From Trebouxia sp. TZW2008 (Eukaryota; Chlorophyta; Trebouxiophyceae; Trebouxiales; Trebouxiaceae), in the NCBI GenBank assembly GCA_002118135.1, contig BDIU01000012.1:1-51983 (forward strand): a DNA stretch of 51,983 bases, written 5' to 3'. The notes under the pieces are model-generated. The model did not search any database. It was not told the DNA's origin and worked only from the letters and a program-made list of their open reading frames with translations. The stretch's first letter is position 1. Each line of letters opens with the position of its first letter. Shown piece by piece: positions 1 through 12,639 of this stretch. The position numbers and the translations under genes are program-made.

Positions 1-380
1 GCTTTGTTGCGACGTTTGTTCAACAACTCATAACGTGCCTCATGCTTATTGCTGCTGCTGGAGCCTGTCTCCCCGGAGTCAGGAGTGGCGGCACTATTTG
101 CGATCAAGCGATCAAAGGCGTTCATGTCGACAGCAGAAGCCAAATCATGTCCTACAGACTGGAAACAGCTCGGTTATCATTGGGACAAGTCGCTCACAAC
201 CATAGAAGCAAAGCATAGCGTCAAACGGCTCTTATCAATGCAAACCTTTGAATTGTGCCAGTCTGGCTCTGAGCATCTACGCTGAGTCGTCTACGGGTGG
301 TTTTGAGGTTAGAATTCGGCCAAACTCGGCTTCTAACCCGTAGCCACGGGTTAGAAGGTTAGATACGTATACGAAACCCC

Positions 381-1402
381 ACCGTAGATGCCAACCCTAC
401 CCAAGCTGTTTGCTATGATCATTGAGCGCAGGCTGGCTACATGGGCTGAGGAACATGGTGTCAAGGCGAGAGGACAGGCTGGCAAGACCACCGTACCACT
501 GATAATGTGTTTGTGCTCAGGTCCTTGATTGGCAAACAGAAGCAATTCAGGCAGAGGGGTGGCAGTGGCAAACTGTTCTTCTGTTTTGTTGACTTCAGGA
601 AGGTGTTTGATACAGTACCGAGGGCTATACTATGGCAGGTGCTTGAAGACTTGGGGGTGTCTGGGAGGGTATTGACAGTCATCAAATCTATGTATGCGCA
701 GGACAGTGCAGCTGTGAAGACATCAGCAGGCTTGTCTGAGATTTTCAGATGCCTGCTTGGGGTTAAGCAGGGGTGCCCCCTCAGCCCTGCCCTGTTTGGG
801 TTGTATGTTGACGGACTAGAGAATCATCTGCTTCAGACACCTGGCATTGATGCACCAGAGTTGATTGGGGAAATGATACCATTGCTATTGTATGCTGATG
901 ACCTCATTCTGATGTCTACTAGCAAGGAAGGGTTGCAAAGACAGATTGACGCCATGGCTGCCTTTTGTGCAGGGCGGCAGCTGGAGGTCGACCTCACCAA
1001 GACCAAAGTTGTGGTATTTGAAAGCAGGCGCTCTGACTGTGCCCATTTGTCTATCAAGACAAAGAGGTCGACCGCGTTGAGGAGTACAGATATTTGGGCT
1101 TTGTCTTTCATGCAACACGCAACATGGCATATGGGGCAGGATTTCTGGCTGCTGCAGCAAAGAAGGCTATGCATGCCATGCGCTGGCGCTGTATCTTCCT
1201 GGGCTTGTCTGACCCTCAGTCAATCTGCAAACTGTTTGACATGCTAGTGATGCCAATACTGGGATATGCTTGTGAAGTCTGGGCAGTTGATCCCAGGGGC
1301 ACAGCAAGCTTGGCTGTCACATGCATTAGATTAGTATTGACTGACATTGTTCCCTATGACAGTAAATGTATTGAAAAGAAAAAGACCCAAATCGCCGGTT
1401 GA
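381..1402 (+). mobile_element. Degenerate non-LTR retrotransposon (LINE) reverse transcriptase relic
   Basis: The segment encodes pieces of a LINE-type reverse transcriptase. Reading from the left there is a LPKLFAMIIERRL-like fingers segment, then FVDFRKVFDTVPR, then GVKQGCPLSPALFGLYVD, then the catalytic box LLYADDLIL, then EEYRYLGFVF and a C-terminal LVMPILGYACEVW motif typical of L1/RTE-like elements. The frame changes at least twice, near 480 where a few codons are missing, and near 1056-1062. The copy is therefore dead, and no endonuclease or 3' tail is seen. It sits about 160 bp upstream of the oxygenase start. The YADD box makes the family call secure; the clade is not determined. Confidence 0.9.
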
Positions 1403-1558
1403 CAGTTGCGTCTTCACAGCTGTAGCGGTCCGAAGTTGAGCAGCCGCTCAAGCAATCGCCTTCGTCACCAGGTTTTGAACCGACTTGGAAGTCCTGCGTT
1501 TCCCCCTTCGCTTGCAGTGCACAGATTGCGCTCTGCGTAAAGGGCCCAAAGCCGGGTT

Positions 1559-4500
1559 ATGGCATCGGTTCCGGATGCTGAGGTGAACGGAACTTGCCTG
1601 CGTCGCGTGTTGCGATGGAAAATTGCACTCACTCGCAGTGTGTTGAGCATTGCAGGTGCACGTCATAGATCTATCGCAACCAGACAAAGTAGCTGCAGCG
1701 GCCGTACTGCACGCATGTGTAACTTCCGGCTTCTTCTACGGTACGCAAGCTCGTTATCGATATGCCAATATCATGCACTACTCATCGCACCACTCACCTT
1801 AGAATGATACCGCAGTGTCGAACCACGGCGTTTCACAGGAAATAATCGAAGAGCACTGGCTTCAAAACAAGGCATTCTTCAACCTTCCACTGAAGGACAA
1901 AATGCTTATATTGGCCGACAGCAACAACAGGTATATAGCATGCTGGCCACCTGTGCAAGCACAATCCATGGTACCATTCAACTCCACACAATCAGCACAT
2001 GTTGCCCCTTCACTCACATCATTGCCTGTCATTTGGTCCAGCATGCTGCTCATCATGAATAGACCAGATGCTAACCGGTCTATGGTGCAATCTAGGGGAT
2101 ACACGCCAATGGCAGAGGAGACTCTTGATCCTGAGCACCAGTCACAGGGAGATACTAAAGAAGGTAAAACCAGCCTCATGCTACGTCAGCAGGCGACATC
2201 CAAACTTGTGATGCAAACAAGACCAGCAGTGTCTGTTGATATCTTCATCTCACAGTCCTCACCTGCAATACAACAAAGCCCTTGCTTGCAGGGCTGTACT
2301 TTGGCAGAGACTTGCCAGCTGACAGTGACGAGGCAAAGCTCCCCTTACATGGACCTAATCAATGGCCAGCTGAGGTCAGCTTTATGAGACTTGATTGCGG
2401 ATCTGCACCCTGCAGAACTTAGTACCTGCCTTGAGCATGTATCACTGTCACACTTGCTCCCTTTGCATGGACCAAGCCATTGGCCATCTAAGGTCAGCAT
2501 CGCTAATTTCCTTTATGCTGCATTACTTGCTACATCTCCTGCTTGTCTGTGACCCTCAAAGCGGCATGTCTGCAATGCAATAGATGTACTGTCTATCATA
2601 TTGCAGACGTGGCATTGTCAAGTCTATACCTGTTCACCCGGCTCTGCAGTAGAGCCATGCGTCTAGTGTATCAGGATTGGTCTTCTAGCAGCAAATGCTG
2701 GCATGTCACACACTGGCATGACAGGGGTCAGCATGCCAAGTGACTACGATCAATTTTGGTTTCACTAACAATCAGCATGAATCTGGAGTGTGTACCGGCA
2801 TCTTTACCATTAGCAGCATATTGTTAGCAGCGGGGTAGATTCTTTTGCATCATGAGTTGGGACTGGCGACTGCATGCATCCTGAGAAATGAGCTGCCTTA
2901 ATCCGCTGCAAATGCCTTCTTGTCGATGGAATGGTCTTCCCTACAAAGGGGTGAAATGCGTCCTGTTTGTTGCAGGAGCTACTGCCTGGTTACCGAGCCG
3001 CCATGCTAGCTTACAGATCTGCTGTGCACGGCCTCAGCAACCGCCTGCTGCTGCTGTTTGCAATCGCACTGGACCTGCCGCTGCACTTCTTCGACGCCTA
3101 TTTTGACAAGCCCATGATGATGCTGAGGCCCCTGCACTACAGTGCCCAAGTGTCTCTTCCAGATGAGGTATAGTTAGCATTTGCCTGCAGCAGACATAGT
3201 GTGGTATAAATGACTGTACAGGCACTGAACCAGCCGTTGTTTTTCTTTGATGCCAACTCTGACAAGCCCATGATGATCCTGAGACCGCTGCATTACAGTG
3301 CACAAGTGCCTCTTCCAGACGAGGTCATGTTCAAATCTTCGTCCAGCATGCATATGCCTCTATGTATGATCTGAGTGGACTTCATGTCTGCTGGATGGTT
3401 GTGAGAAATTCTCGGCTGGATTGAGTAGCTGCAATTCTTCAATGCCTACCTTGACCAGCCCATGATGATGTTGAGGCAGCTGCACTACAGTGCGCAAGCG
3501 TCCCATCTGAAGGAGGTAATCAGCAGTCATCACCCTACAATCACAGCAGGAACCAGCAGTCAATCACCCTCTTATCATAGCAGTAAGACGACTCACTGCG
3601 TTAGTGATGAAGTTGATCCTGCTGGTGCGCCATCTGTTCAGGAGGTGCCATGAACTAGAACAAGTGCATCATGGAAAGGCCACATGATATGTTTGCGGCA
3701 GCAATGCATGGAAGCTAGTTCAGCTAGTTGGCCAAGCAAGTGTGCAACCTTGCGCAATGCATTATGTCTATCATTTGTGCTGCTATCAAACCGTCATCAT
3801 TTGGTGGCAGGGTGTGTATGGGGCTGGAGCGCACACTGACTATAATGCCATGACAGTGCTGGCAACAAACGACACCCCTGGCCTGCAGATCCACACTGCT
3901 GGCATTATGTTGTTCAACACAGTGCACTTCTTTGATGGTGCTGGGGCTTGCACTGACTACAGCGGCTTGCAGGAGACAGATGGTGCTGCTTGACACAGAC
4001 ATGCACACGTTTCTCAAGAAAGTTTTGATCACAGGGCGTGTATGGGGCAGGAGCTCACACTGACTATGGTGCCTTGACAGTGCTGGCAACAGATGACACC
4101 CCTGGCCTGCAGATCCACACTGCAGGGGCTTGGCAAGACGTGAAGCCCATCCCAGGCACCTTCATCATCAATGTGGGCGACATGCTGGAAAGGTGGGCCC
4201 ACTCAGTCATGCATTTGCTCTTTCACTCATGCATTCATCTATCAGTTCATCTATCTCACTCACCCACCCACCCACCCACCCACCCACCTACTCACCCACC
4301 CACCCACCCCTCACCCACCCACCCCTCACTCACTCAATCACTCACTCACTCACTCACTCACTCACTCATTCGGCATAGATACCAGAGTGAGCCAATGCCA
4401 ATGAAAGCCATTGAGCTTCTGGCTTGCATTCTCACATGCTTTGTTCTATCAATCTGTTGATCTGTACACCTAATGCCATACAAAGCATTAACTTATACTG

Positions 4501-5010
4501 AACAAGGCTGCTTGTACTGTAGAAGGCCACCAATGTTCTTCGGCGCCGTGTTACTTCAAGCTATGAAGGTTTTTTTATATAGTCACTCAATATAAGGACA
4601 ATCTGGGTATAAGGACAATGCAACTGGGAGCCAACCACTGCGTCTGACTGCGGCATCTGTGAGTAAGAATAGTTCGACGTAAGGACAAACATGTTTGCAA
4701 TCAAACCAGTCGCTATAAAGAGAGAATACTGTATGATTTTGATGTAAAGCTGTTGCTCTGCTGAAGGTGGACCAACGGCTATTTCCGGTCAACGCTGCAC
4801 AGAGTGGTCAACACTGTCGGCAAGGAAAGGTACTCAACAGCTTTCTTCTTAGACCCCAACTTCACAGCCAGGGTGGAGTGCCTACCCCAATGCTGCAGAG
4901 ATGAAGCCCCCAAGTACCCCCCCATCACAGGGGGGCAACACATTCTGGACAAGTATGCTGCCACCCATGCAGGCTACACGGGAGGGGCTGTCAGGGTGGC
5001 TGAGGGGTAA
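1559..5010 (+). CDS. 2-oxoglutarate/Fe(II)-dependent dioxygenase, 8 exons, 322 aa
   Basis: Exons: 1559-1582, 1656-1740, 1816-1930, 2096-2163, 2292-2374, 2976-3167, 4035-4192, 4767-5010; all phases agree. The product is 322 aa, the usual length for the isopenicillin-N-synthase/plant 2OG oxygenase superfamily. The N-terminal DIOX_N part has VIDLS and FFYVSNHGV. The jelly-roll core holds the iron ligands H197 and D199 (HTDYG) and H253 (TLHRV), and the 2OG-binding R263 and S265 (RYS). Such enzymes hydroxylate or desaturate small molecules; the substrate cannot be read from sequence. The central part (GYTP..EETLDPE, then TQGDTKEG-like) matches the plant group often annotated as a 2-oxoglutarate oxygenase or flavonol-synthase-like. 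The first exon is short (8 codons), so the start is the weakest point. Introns hold decayed copies of exons 5, 6 and 7. Confidence 0.9.
2408..2497 (+). repeat. Decayed tandem copy of oxygenase exon 5
   Basis: This intronic stretch resembles exon 5 (2292-2374) and its donor. It starts with CCTGCAG, ends with CTCCCTTTGCATGGACCAAG followed by CCATTGGCCATCTAAGGTCAGC, and so mirrors the LPLHGPNQWPAE end of the real exon. It no longer encodes that peptide in frame. It lies downstream of the working exon. Confidence 0.7.
3222..3515 (+). repeat. Two tandem copies of the 3' half of oxygenase exon 6
   Basis: Copy 1 (3222-3323) reads ALNQPLFFFDANSDKPMM and so on, and matches the last 34 codons of exon 6 (2976-3167). 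Copy 2 (3429-3515) reads LQFFNAYLDQPMMMLRQLHY and so on. Both keep an open frame, an upstream AG and a GAG|GT donor. They could be alternative exons, but each would repeat sequence if spliced in addition to exon 6. They lie downstream of the working exon. Confidence 0.85.
3811..3990 (+). repeat. Copies of the 5' part of oxygenase exon 7 (HTDY exon)
   Basis: After a GGCAG acceptor the segment reads GVYGAGAHTDYNAMTVLATN and on to GLQIHTAG, almost the same as the start of exon 7 at 4035. It then breaks into a second, worse copy (VHFFDGAGACTDYSGLQ) in which the metal-ligand histidine is Cys. Neither copy has the exon 7 donor, so both are probably spliced out. They lie upstream of the working exon. 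Confidence 0.85.
4258..4370 (+). repeat. CACC/CACT microsatellite in the last oxygenase intron
   Basis: This is a run of (CACC)n grading into (CACT)n inside intron 7 (4193-4766). The apparent His-Pro-Thr reading frames over it are artefacts of the repeat. Confidence 0.95.
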
Positions 5011-6956
5011 TTCTGCACATCAGCCCTGCAAAGGGAGGTCCATCATGGCTACTCAGGGGTAGCCCACCGAAACTCCCTCCCTTTTCACAGGGGAGCAATC
5101 CATGTGGAGTTGTTTCTAGAACACAGCATTCCAGACTGTAATCACAGGCCTGACATCTGGTTCACACGAAGTCTCGATGATTGTACACGCTTCACAATCT
5201 ACGGAAGACATGACGACCACAAAGAAGGAACGGCTTTGTGAGAGCCCATCTCCCAGGCTTCACACCTTCCAATCACGCAAACTGCGTGCCAAAGAACTGA
5301 TCTTTCTATTTAGCAGAGCTATAGAGATGTGTTGCCCGTGCATCCCCTCACGGCGTTCAAGCAGCAGATTTGGGACAAGTAGACTGCCTGCCATTGTATG
5401 CTCAGTCTGTGTTTCAAGTGACCATTTGTGCATCTGAATCAGCTATTGTTCTTGTTTGGTACCCAATGACTGTTTAGATATTTGGGTCTGATGTTCATCT
5501 TTACTACAGCATGCTGTACCTGGTGATACTTGACTGGACTTACAGTTGCTTGCAACTCAGCAAATATAGCTTAGTACAGGTTGCTGATGCAGCGATTGCT
5601 GAAAATTCAAATGCTGAGTTTATGTAGCAGTGTGAGGACTTAGCACCTCGCTAGCATGCCTTTGTATCCCATATGTATCTGTAACAGTTTGCTCCTGGCT
5701 AGGCGTACGGGAGTAGCTACTAGCATACTATACTAGCCTCAGAGTCTGTCGTCTTGAATGCAGCTTTGTGTTCTGTCTTCAGTAAGTCCTGTGGCAAATA
5801 TGTTGGTACAAAGCTCTTTGATGGACTAGTTCTTTGAGCCTGCAGGGACTTCTCTCTTTCCAGCAATGCAAACCTGTCTGCTACATTGCTGACAAACTTG
5901 CGAGCAGATACAGTATTTGCTCGCAATCTGCAGTAGCTGCAGCTGTGGACCAGGCAGGATACATTCTTTGTGTAAGGTGATGCCTAAAGCAAAATGCAAC
6001 ATTCTGTGCCACAATCAGGCCTTGAAGCACCTGCCGACCGATCAAGGTGTCCGTGGTTGGCAAGCTACTGTGTGCCATAGCTGATCAAGAAGCGACGCAC
6101 CATACAAAATTTGAAGTGCATGCTAGTGATGGGACTTTTTGCTGGAGGAAGCAGCCTGGCCAATGCTGATGACTGCTGAGCAATGTGCACAGTTTAGATC
6201 ATTGCACACGCAAAAGCAAGCAAGCCGTATGCAGGCTGTGATGTGAGCCTGCGAAGGCTGTTCAGCAGTCTCAAAATATGCCGTGCATTGATGAAACAGC
6301 GCACCATGCACAGGAGCTGCGAGCAAATGTTCATGCAAGGCTTGCAAACATAACCAGGCACATTTACAAGCCGACTCATGTCGATAGGACATTACTAGGG
6401 GCAATCATTTCAATCATTCCTTTGTGCTCTAGGCCTATATGCCGAGCTTTGTCATCATTCTGAAACAGTGCAATTGCCACACCAGCAGGCAAAGATGTCC
6501 TTTTCACAATCAAGCACAAACAAAAAGCCCCTAGTGATCAAGACAACAAATGCAGACTAGACTAGACTAGACTAAGCTTCACTGAGAGGCACCCATGCTC
6601 ATCACTCCGCCACCTCAGACCCTGCAGCATGCACAAAGGATTGTCACAGGCAGCTTGAGTAAGGAAAACTTGACTTACAAGACATGAGAATATGTGCATC
6701 ATTGGTGCATGTATGTGTGCATGCTGCACTGCATTCAGCACTTGCTGTAAAATTCAGGAAAGCTAGATGCATGAAAAGGGCTGGCACAATAGTAGCAGAT
6801 TCAGTTTTGATAGGCCATGCAGTTTACAGGGCTACATGGTCTCAAATGTTGGTCTGTCACAAGAGGCCTAATGGAAGGTCAACGGTGCGCATAAGGCTGG
6901 TGGACACACAACTGATAGCATGATAGCAGGCTGACACAGGTGGAAGTCCAACACCA
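5011..6956. other. Convergent intergenic region, no gene recognised
   Basis: This is the space between the 3' ends of the oxygenase (+) and the membrane-protein gene (-). Open frames here are short, lack splice-consistent partners and match no family I know. A short (TAGAC)n run lies near 6558. The stretch may hold the 3' UTRs of both genes, and possibly a further 3' exon of the minus-strand gene. Confidence 0.5.
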
Positions 6957-9900
6957 CTAACAAAACAGCAGGCTGACAAAGGTGCAAAACTTACAAGTGC
7001 AAGTCTGCAACATACTGCAGAGCATGCAAGCACAAGCGTCAATGCAAAGGGCTGAAGGCTTACTTTTAGATTTAGAGCTAAAGGTGCGACGCAGTCTAGC
7101 CCCGAAGCCCTTGCCCTTGCCCTTGCCCTTGACCACCTCCTCATCAATCGTGGCCATAGGTCCAGCAGCAGAAGTTGACTCCATGAAAGCACCATCACTG
7201 AAGCCGTTGAAGGGAGCGGTAGTTGGCCCAGTAGCGGTGGCAGTGGACTTGCTGCGCTTCACCGCCTTGATACTGTGCGCCTTGACCTTCTGCTGCAGCT
7301 CCTTGAGGTTGGTCTTCATGGCAGCCATCCTCTCCTTCAATGAGGAGGACTGCTTCTGTAGCCTGCGGCCCTTGAGAGGCAGCCCAATCTGCAGTGCAAC
7401 AGCACATTCAGCAAACTGATAATCTTTGCAAAACAGCATCAGCCACCATGGTTGAGAACTCCAACATGCAAGCACAATGACAAGCACGTTGAATGACACC
7501 ATTGCTGAATGATCTTCAAGCAGCTCTCTCTGTTGTCAAAGCAATGATGGTACACACACATTTCTGAGAAGGGCAAAAGGCAAGCAATCAAGCAAAGCAT
7601 TACGTACTATAACACCCGTACAGACAGCGTATGACAGCAGCAAAGTCACCTCCGCATCCATGGCAGGGGGCAGGTCAGATGGACTCAGCTCAGAATCGAA
7701 CTTGAATCCATCCCCCCTGAAGCCCTGAGGAAGACCCATGGCAGACACCGACACAGGTGACTGCATTGTAGACAAGGCAAGGGGGGTCTCAGCCCCATCC
7801 TGGGGGGCCGGCTGGATACCCCCCCACTCAGCCCCAATACCAGACTGGCTCCTGCCCCTCGGTGTGAAATGGTACTCAGAGGAAGTCTCGGAAATGGAGA
7901 AACTCAGGTCAGGAATTTCGGGGCCATGACCGGAGATGGGGTAGCCGTAGGGTGAGGGGGGGTTGGGGGCGGTGCGGCCCTTCAGCCTGTCCTGGAACGA
8001 GGACAGGTTGGACCTGAAGGTAGAGATAGCCCGCTGAGTGGACGAGGAGCGCTGCACCTTAGGACCAGCCTTTTCCTGCAATTCAGCGTATAGCAAATCA
8101 GCATCAGCAAGATATAAGAAAACAATGTAATACAAGAGGTGTGTAACATAGCAGAGGAGGGGTTGTGTTTGAGCAATCACCAAAATTTGATAAGGCACCG
8201 GGACTGATGACAATGGAGCATCAATGATAGCACGGTGCACAGGAAGATCTCCAGCAGCATTCAAGGTCGTACTTGTAACAACATCGTAATGTCTGAAAAT
8301 TCAAATTCACGTACACACTCATTTTGAGCATGCAGCGTCTTTAACATCTTGACGCCTGGTGCATACAACAGAAGCCAAACAGACACAAAGCAGCAAACAC
8401 AAGCATGCATGATTACAAACAGCAGCAGTGACTTACATGTACCCTGGACACCCTAGAGAAAGTTGGCGGACTATGCAAACAGGCACAAAGCAGGCATTGC
8501 AGAAAGCAAGGGTCGCTTACATGTGCCCTCATCACCCTGGACACCCTGGAAAAAGTCGGCAGCCTATTCCGCTCCACCGTCCTGACAACTCCTAGCGGAA
8601 GATCCCTGGCACCAAACATAGGACCGCCCATCCTAGTCGGCAAACCAGTCCCCCCGTACATGGAATCGAAGTCGTCTTCACGGAACACTTTCATGGGCTT
8701 GCCGTCAGGCCCCAGACGGACAGGAGGGGGTGGAGGGGGCATGACCTGGGGGCCCTCAATGTCCGCAAACCCATATGCCTGTAGACTGCCCTGGCTACTG
8801 ATCGAAGCCTGGCTGGTCAGGGATGCCTGGCTGGTCAGCGCAGACATGACAGACACTGCACAGTCCAGTTCGGGATAGAACCCGACTGGGGATGTGCACA
8901 TGGGGACTTCGCTGACATCATGGGCAGCAGGTGCAGAGATTGCAGGGGTGGGGTTGGTGGGAGGGTTGGTGGGGGGGTTGGTGGGGCGGTAGAGGGGGGG
9001 TGGGTCAGGGTGGGTTGAGTTCAGCCCAGATGACAGAGCCCGAAAGTCAAGTCTAGGCACAGGGCCCAACTTGGGGGCAGCGGTGAAGACAGGACCGGTA
9101 CAGGGGGCATCTGTCTCAGAGATGGTGCGTGAGGTCTGGGCGGAGGAGATTGATGACTGGCGGGTGTCAAGCGCCTCACGGAATGTAGTCAAAGAGGCAA
9201 TGGGGATGACTCCTGTGGATGCTGTAGGGGGTGAAGGAGGGGCGGTGGTGGGGTTGAGGGTAAGGTTTGGGGTCAATGATGTAGTGGACCCCAAAATGTC
9301 GTCCTCGCCCATAATTCCTGCAGCAGCATGAGCCAGGGTGATTGATGCATTGAAGGGATTGAGTTGTTTGTGAGCAAACGGATTTGCGCCACAAAACAAA
9401 GTGATTTGCACATGTGCATGGGTGTTTGCAATATAGTTGAGGTAACATCAATTGCAATAAGCGCAGGCACTTGTCAGCATGGCATTGCAAGCAGAACACA
9501 TGACACTGCCTTCCATATCAATATTAGCACACGCAAACATGCTTCCAATCATCAGTCTGCTACAACCAAAAAGTAAGATGGTACACACTGGTTCATCGGA
9601 GAAATGGTCATGCATGCATTGAATGACTACTGCATGCATCAATGGCACACATGCATGCAAAATGATTAACTATTTGCATCAGCAAATGAAAGCAAACATA
9701 TGCTAACATTGTGAATAGCGCACTCAGCAGAGGCTGCAGGTTTTGCAGCATGCAACAAGGGTCAGGAGGCAAAAGCACCAACAATGCCTCACAGACTTTA
9801 TTTGTTGATACTTTGGCCTCCTCACCTTCCAATGAATGCTGATTGTCTTGCAAACTCTGCTGGAGGTGACTATCACAACAACAGGGACTATCAGGCATCT

Positions 9901-12449
9901 TCCTTTTCATGATTGATCAAATAGACTTACCCTGAGACACATTCACAACCGTGGGCACTGAAACTTCTTCTTCAACCTTGGAGGTGTCGACCACAGGTGA
10001 AGAAGATGTAGCCTGGGTGATGTCAACCATGGTGGAAGTCTCAGGGGAGACGAGAGCCAGGGTAGTGGTGGGGTCAGGGAGGGAATGCTCAGCCGTAGTG
10101 CCTGCAGCAGCGACATACAAAGCATTGTGAGTGACAAGTGTGAACAACAGCAAAACAAGGCTTGTCTGTCCCCAACTTAGGTAGCAAGCAACACAAAACA
10201 CTGAATGTTTAGAGACCATTACATTGGCAGAGGGCTGTACATGATGCATGAAGTATCAGAAAGAGCAACATGTAAATTAAACAGCTTCTGTTTCTACAAT
10301 AGAACATTTGACTGATGACATTTGACATCGACTGACACACATGTCAAATTTGTCTAAGCAGCTTGGACTACACTGCATTCTTGCAAACCACTCAACAGAA
10401 GCGTCAGTCGCACATGACATGACATGACATGACATGACATGACATGACATGACGTGACATGACATGACATGACATGACATGACATGACATGACAAGCCAA
10501 ACAAGCTGCAGCACATGAACAACGCAGGAACAAAGATGAAAATGCTGTTCAGATGCTCACCAAAGCCAGGCAGTGAGGGCAAAGAGCCCCCCAGAGAAGA
10601 GGAGGAAGGAGTATCAGCTCCATCAGGGATCATCACAAAACCAGGCACACCAGCAGCTGGCTCAGCAGAAGATGACACATGCACCACAGGCTCCACAGGC
10701 GCATGCTCAACAGCAGGTACAGGAGCAGGGCTAGGGATTGATGGAACATCAGGTGGGGTAGTCAAGGTTGGCACGTTCAGTGAAGGGGTAGACTCCAACT
10801 CTTGGGCAGGGATGGTGATCCTGCCGCTGAAGAGCAGACCAGCCACCGGTGACAGGACCTGCAGCATACAGGTAACCTTTACAGGAACGTGACTATGAAC
10901 AAGTGCACACGTAAGCAGGAACCATACTGTATGTCAAGCAGCTGCCAGTTGGAAAGCATTGAACAGAACATGCGTCACAATAAGCATTGCCTGACATATC
11001 ACCTGCCATGTAGATGTTGTTGTGATTCACAGCCACAGGTCGCCGCTGTGCAATGCTACACTTTGTATTGACTCATGGAGCTAGACAGAGCGTATGGTAA
11101 TCATCACAAATTGGCTTGAACAGAAGCATAGCCAGTGCATAATCACCCAAACCAGGAAAGCAACGACATGATGAGGTGAGAATGTACCTCAGACGTAGGT
11201 GCTTCAGCAATGGGTAGCCAAGGCCCATGACCAGAGAGAGACAGGGAGAAGACACCCTCCAACGTCTCGTCAAGGGATTTCACACTGTCACCTGCATGTC
11301 ACAGCACAGTGGCACAAGTCCAATGCACAAAGCGGATGCATTTTCAGTTTTGATGCTGTGACTGTACACTGGAAGCACTTTTGCGCTTGCAACAGCGAGG
11401 CCTGAGCACATGATAACAGCCTTGACAATAGCAGGCTTGAACAGTGACAGCAACAACAGCAAGACTGAAACAGTGACTGCTAAAGGGCAAGTCTTTGACA
11501 GCGACTGCAACAGCAGCAGGATTAAAGCAGTGTTTATATCAGCAAGGCAGGCATATAGAATGCAAGAACAGGTGTAGAGTTGACTCACCCACAGCAGATT
11601 CGCGAGCCCTGGTAGCTGCAACCTCAGAAGCCCAATCCACACTGTACAGGATGTCACGCCACACAGTGTCATCAGCTGTGAAGAACAGCTGCTGAACCTT
11701 CTCCGACAACATGAAGTGGCCAAAGAACATGACGGAGAACGCCATGAATGCGGCTGACAGGAAGGCCCATGTATACTCATAATTGGAAGCATCAAATGCC
11801 CAATCCCAATGTTTTGCTGCCTCGGATAGGGCCAGCAGGGGCATGAGATACATAGTAGTCAGGCGGTAGTATGGCATATGGGAGCTGCAGGAGAAGGCTG
11901 CAATCCCTGCAATGACACAGACCCTTGAGAACTCCTAAAACCGCATGCTGTTGCATACAAGACCGACTTGCTGCCTTGCAGAGGCAGCACTTGCAGCTAG
12001 TGAGGTAGACTATTGCATCACGGTCAACAAGCGGACACAAGACGAGTTGTACCCACATAGACCAACGCTCCACGGGCTTGGGAAGTAGAAAATGGAAGTC
12101 GATGGAATCAAGCTATCACGTCTGCCCAGTGCGACACCAAGGCTGTACTGAGAGTCGATGCCATGGGCTGCCAAGCACATGATGAACGCCGCAAGTAGCT
12201 GGCAAACAACGAACAGAAGCGTCCTGCAGAACGAGGAGATGCGTCAGACTGTGTCGGAGAGCTGCACTATACGATTCTCGAGGTTGACCGAAGCGCAGCT
12301 TGGCTGAGGGACGCAACCTTCATATCGGACACAGGCACTGCACCATAAACAACTTTCATGCCAAGCAAAGCAAGCGTAAGTACGTACCAGGGGAGCTTGC
12401 GCCATGTCCAGCGCGTCAGATCCTCCGATGCGGCCCAAAAGGACCTCAT
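6957..12449 (-). CDS. Multi-pass membrane protein with long Pro/Ser/Thr-rich tail, 9 exons
   Basis: Exons in transcript order: 12449-12388, 12223-12063, 11906-11589, 11291-11188, 10858-10561, 10101-9931, 9317-8521, 8075-7650, 7388-6957; all phases agree and the product is about 922 aa. The first ~150 residues hold hydrophobic segments (TLLFVVCQLLAAFIMCLAAH; YLMPLLALSEAA; WAFLSAAFMAFSVMFFGHFM). The remainder is low complexity: acidic and Pro/Ser/Thr-rich stretches, a TNPP triplet repeat, a LTSQAS repeat, a MPPPPPPV block and a basic C-terminal KGKGKGKGFGARLRR segment. I do not recognise the family. The last residues (Cys-rich, after SKSKSK) may be read-through of an intron, because a GTAAGC donor lies there, so the C-terminus is uncertain. 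A short copy of the exon 7 end lies in the next intron. Confidence 0.75.
8437..8475 (-). repeat. Copy of the 3' end of exon 7 of the membrane-protein gene
   Basis: On the minus strand this reads CCAACTTTCTCTAGGGTGTC, then CAGGGTACAT and a GTAAGT donor. It matches the end of exon 7 (CCGACTTTTTCCAGGGTGTC, then CAGGGTGATGAGGGCACAT and GTAAGC, ending at 8521). It lies just downstream of the working exon and would shift the frame by 17 bases if spliced in. Confidence 0.75.
10414..10494. repeat. ATGAC pentanucleotide microsatellite, about 16 units
   Basis: A nearly perfect ATGAC repeat with a single A to G change, within intron 5 of the membrane-protein gene. Confidence 0.98.
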
Positions 12450-12639
12450 CGGAGTGGGCGGGGTTGCTTCAAGACCCCTCAGCCGTCAGCGGCAGTGGCA
12501 GCAAGCGAGTGCAATCAAAATGACGACAAAAGCATCTGCTGGCGTGACTTGCGCGCTGAAGACTGAAGGCCTTGGTCCCGCAGCTCGAAGTCAAATTGCG
12601 GGCGATAGGTCATCAGTCAACTTTGGCTTTAGTCACGAT

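Noticed and set aside
4130..4460. His/Pro/Thr-rich open frames
   Set aside because: They cover the CACC/CACT microsatellite inside an oxygenase intron.
7738..9331. Plus-strand open frames over 7738-9331
   Set aside because: They are antisense shadows of the well-phased exons of the minus-strand membrane-protein gene.
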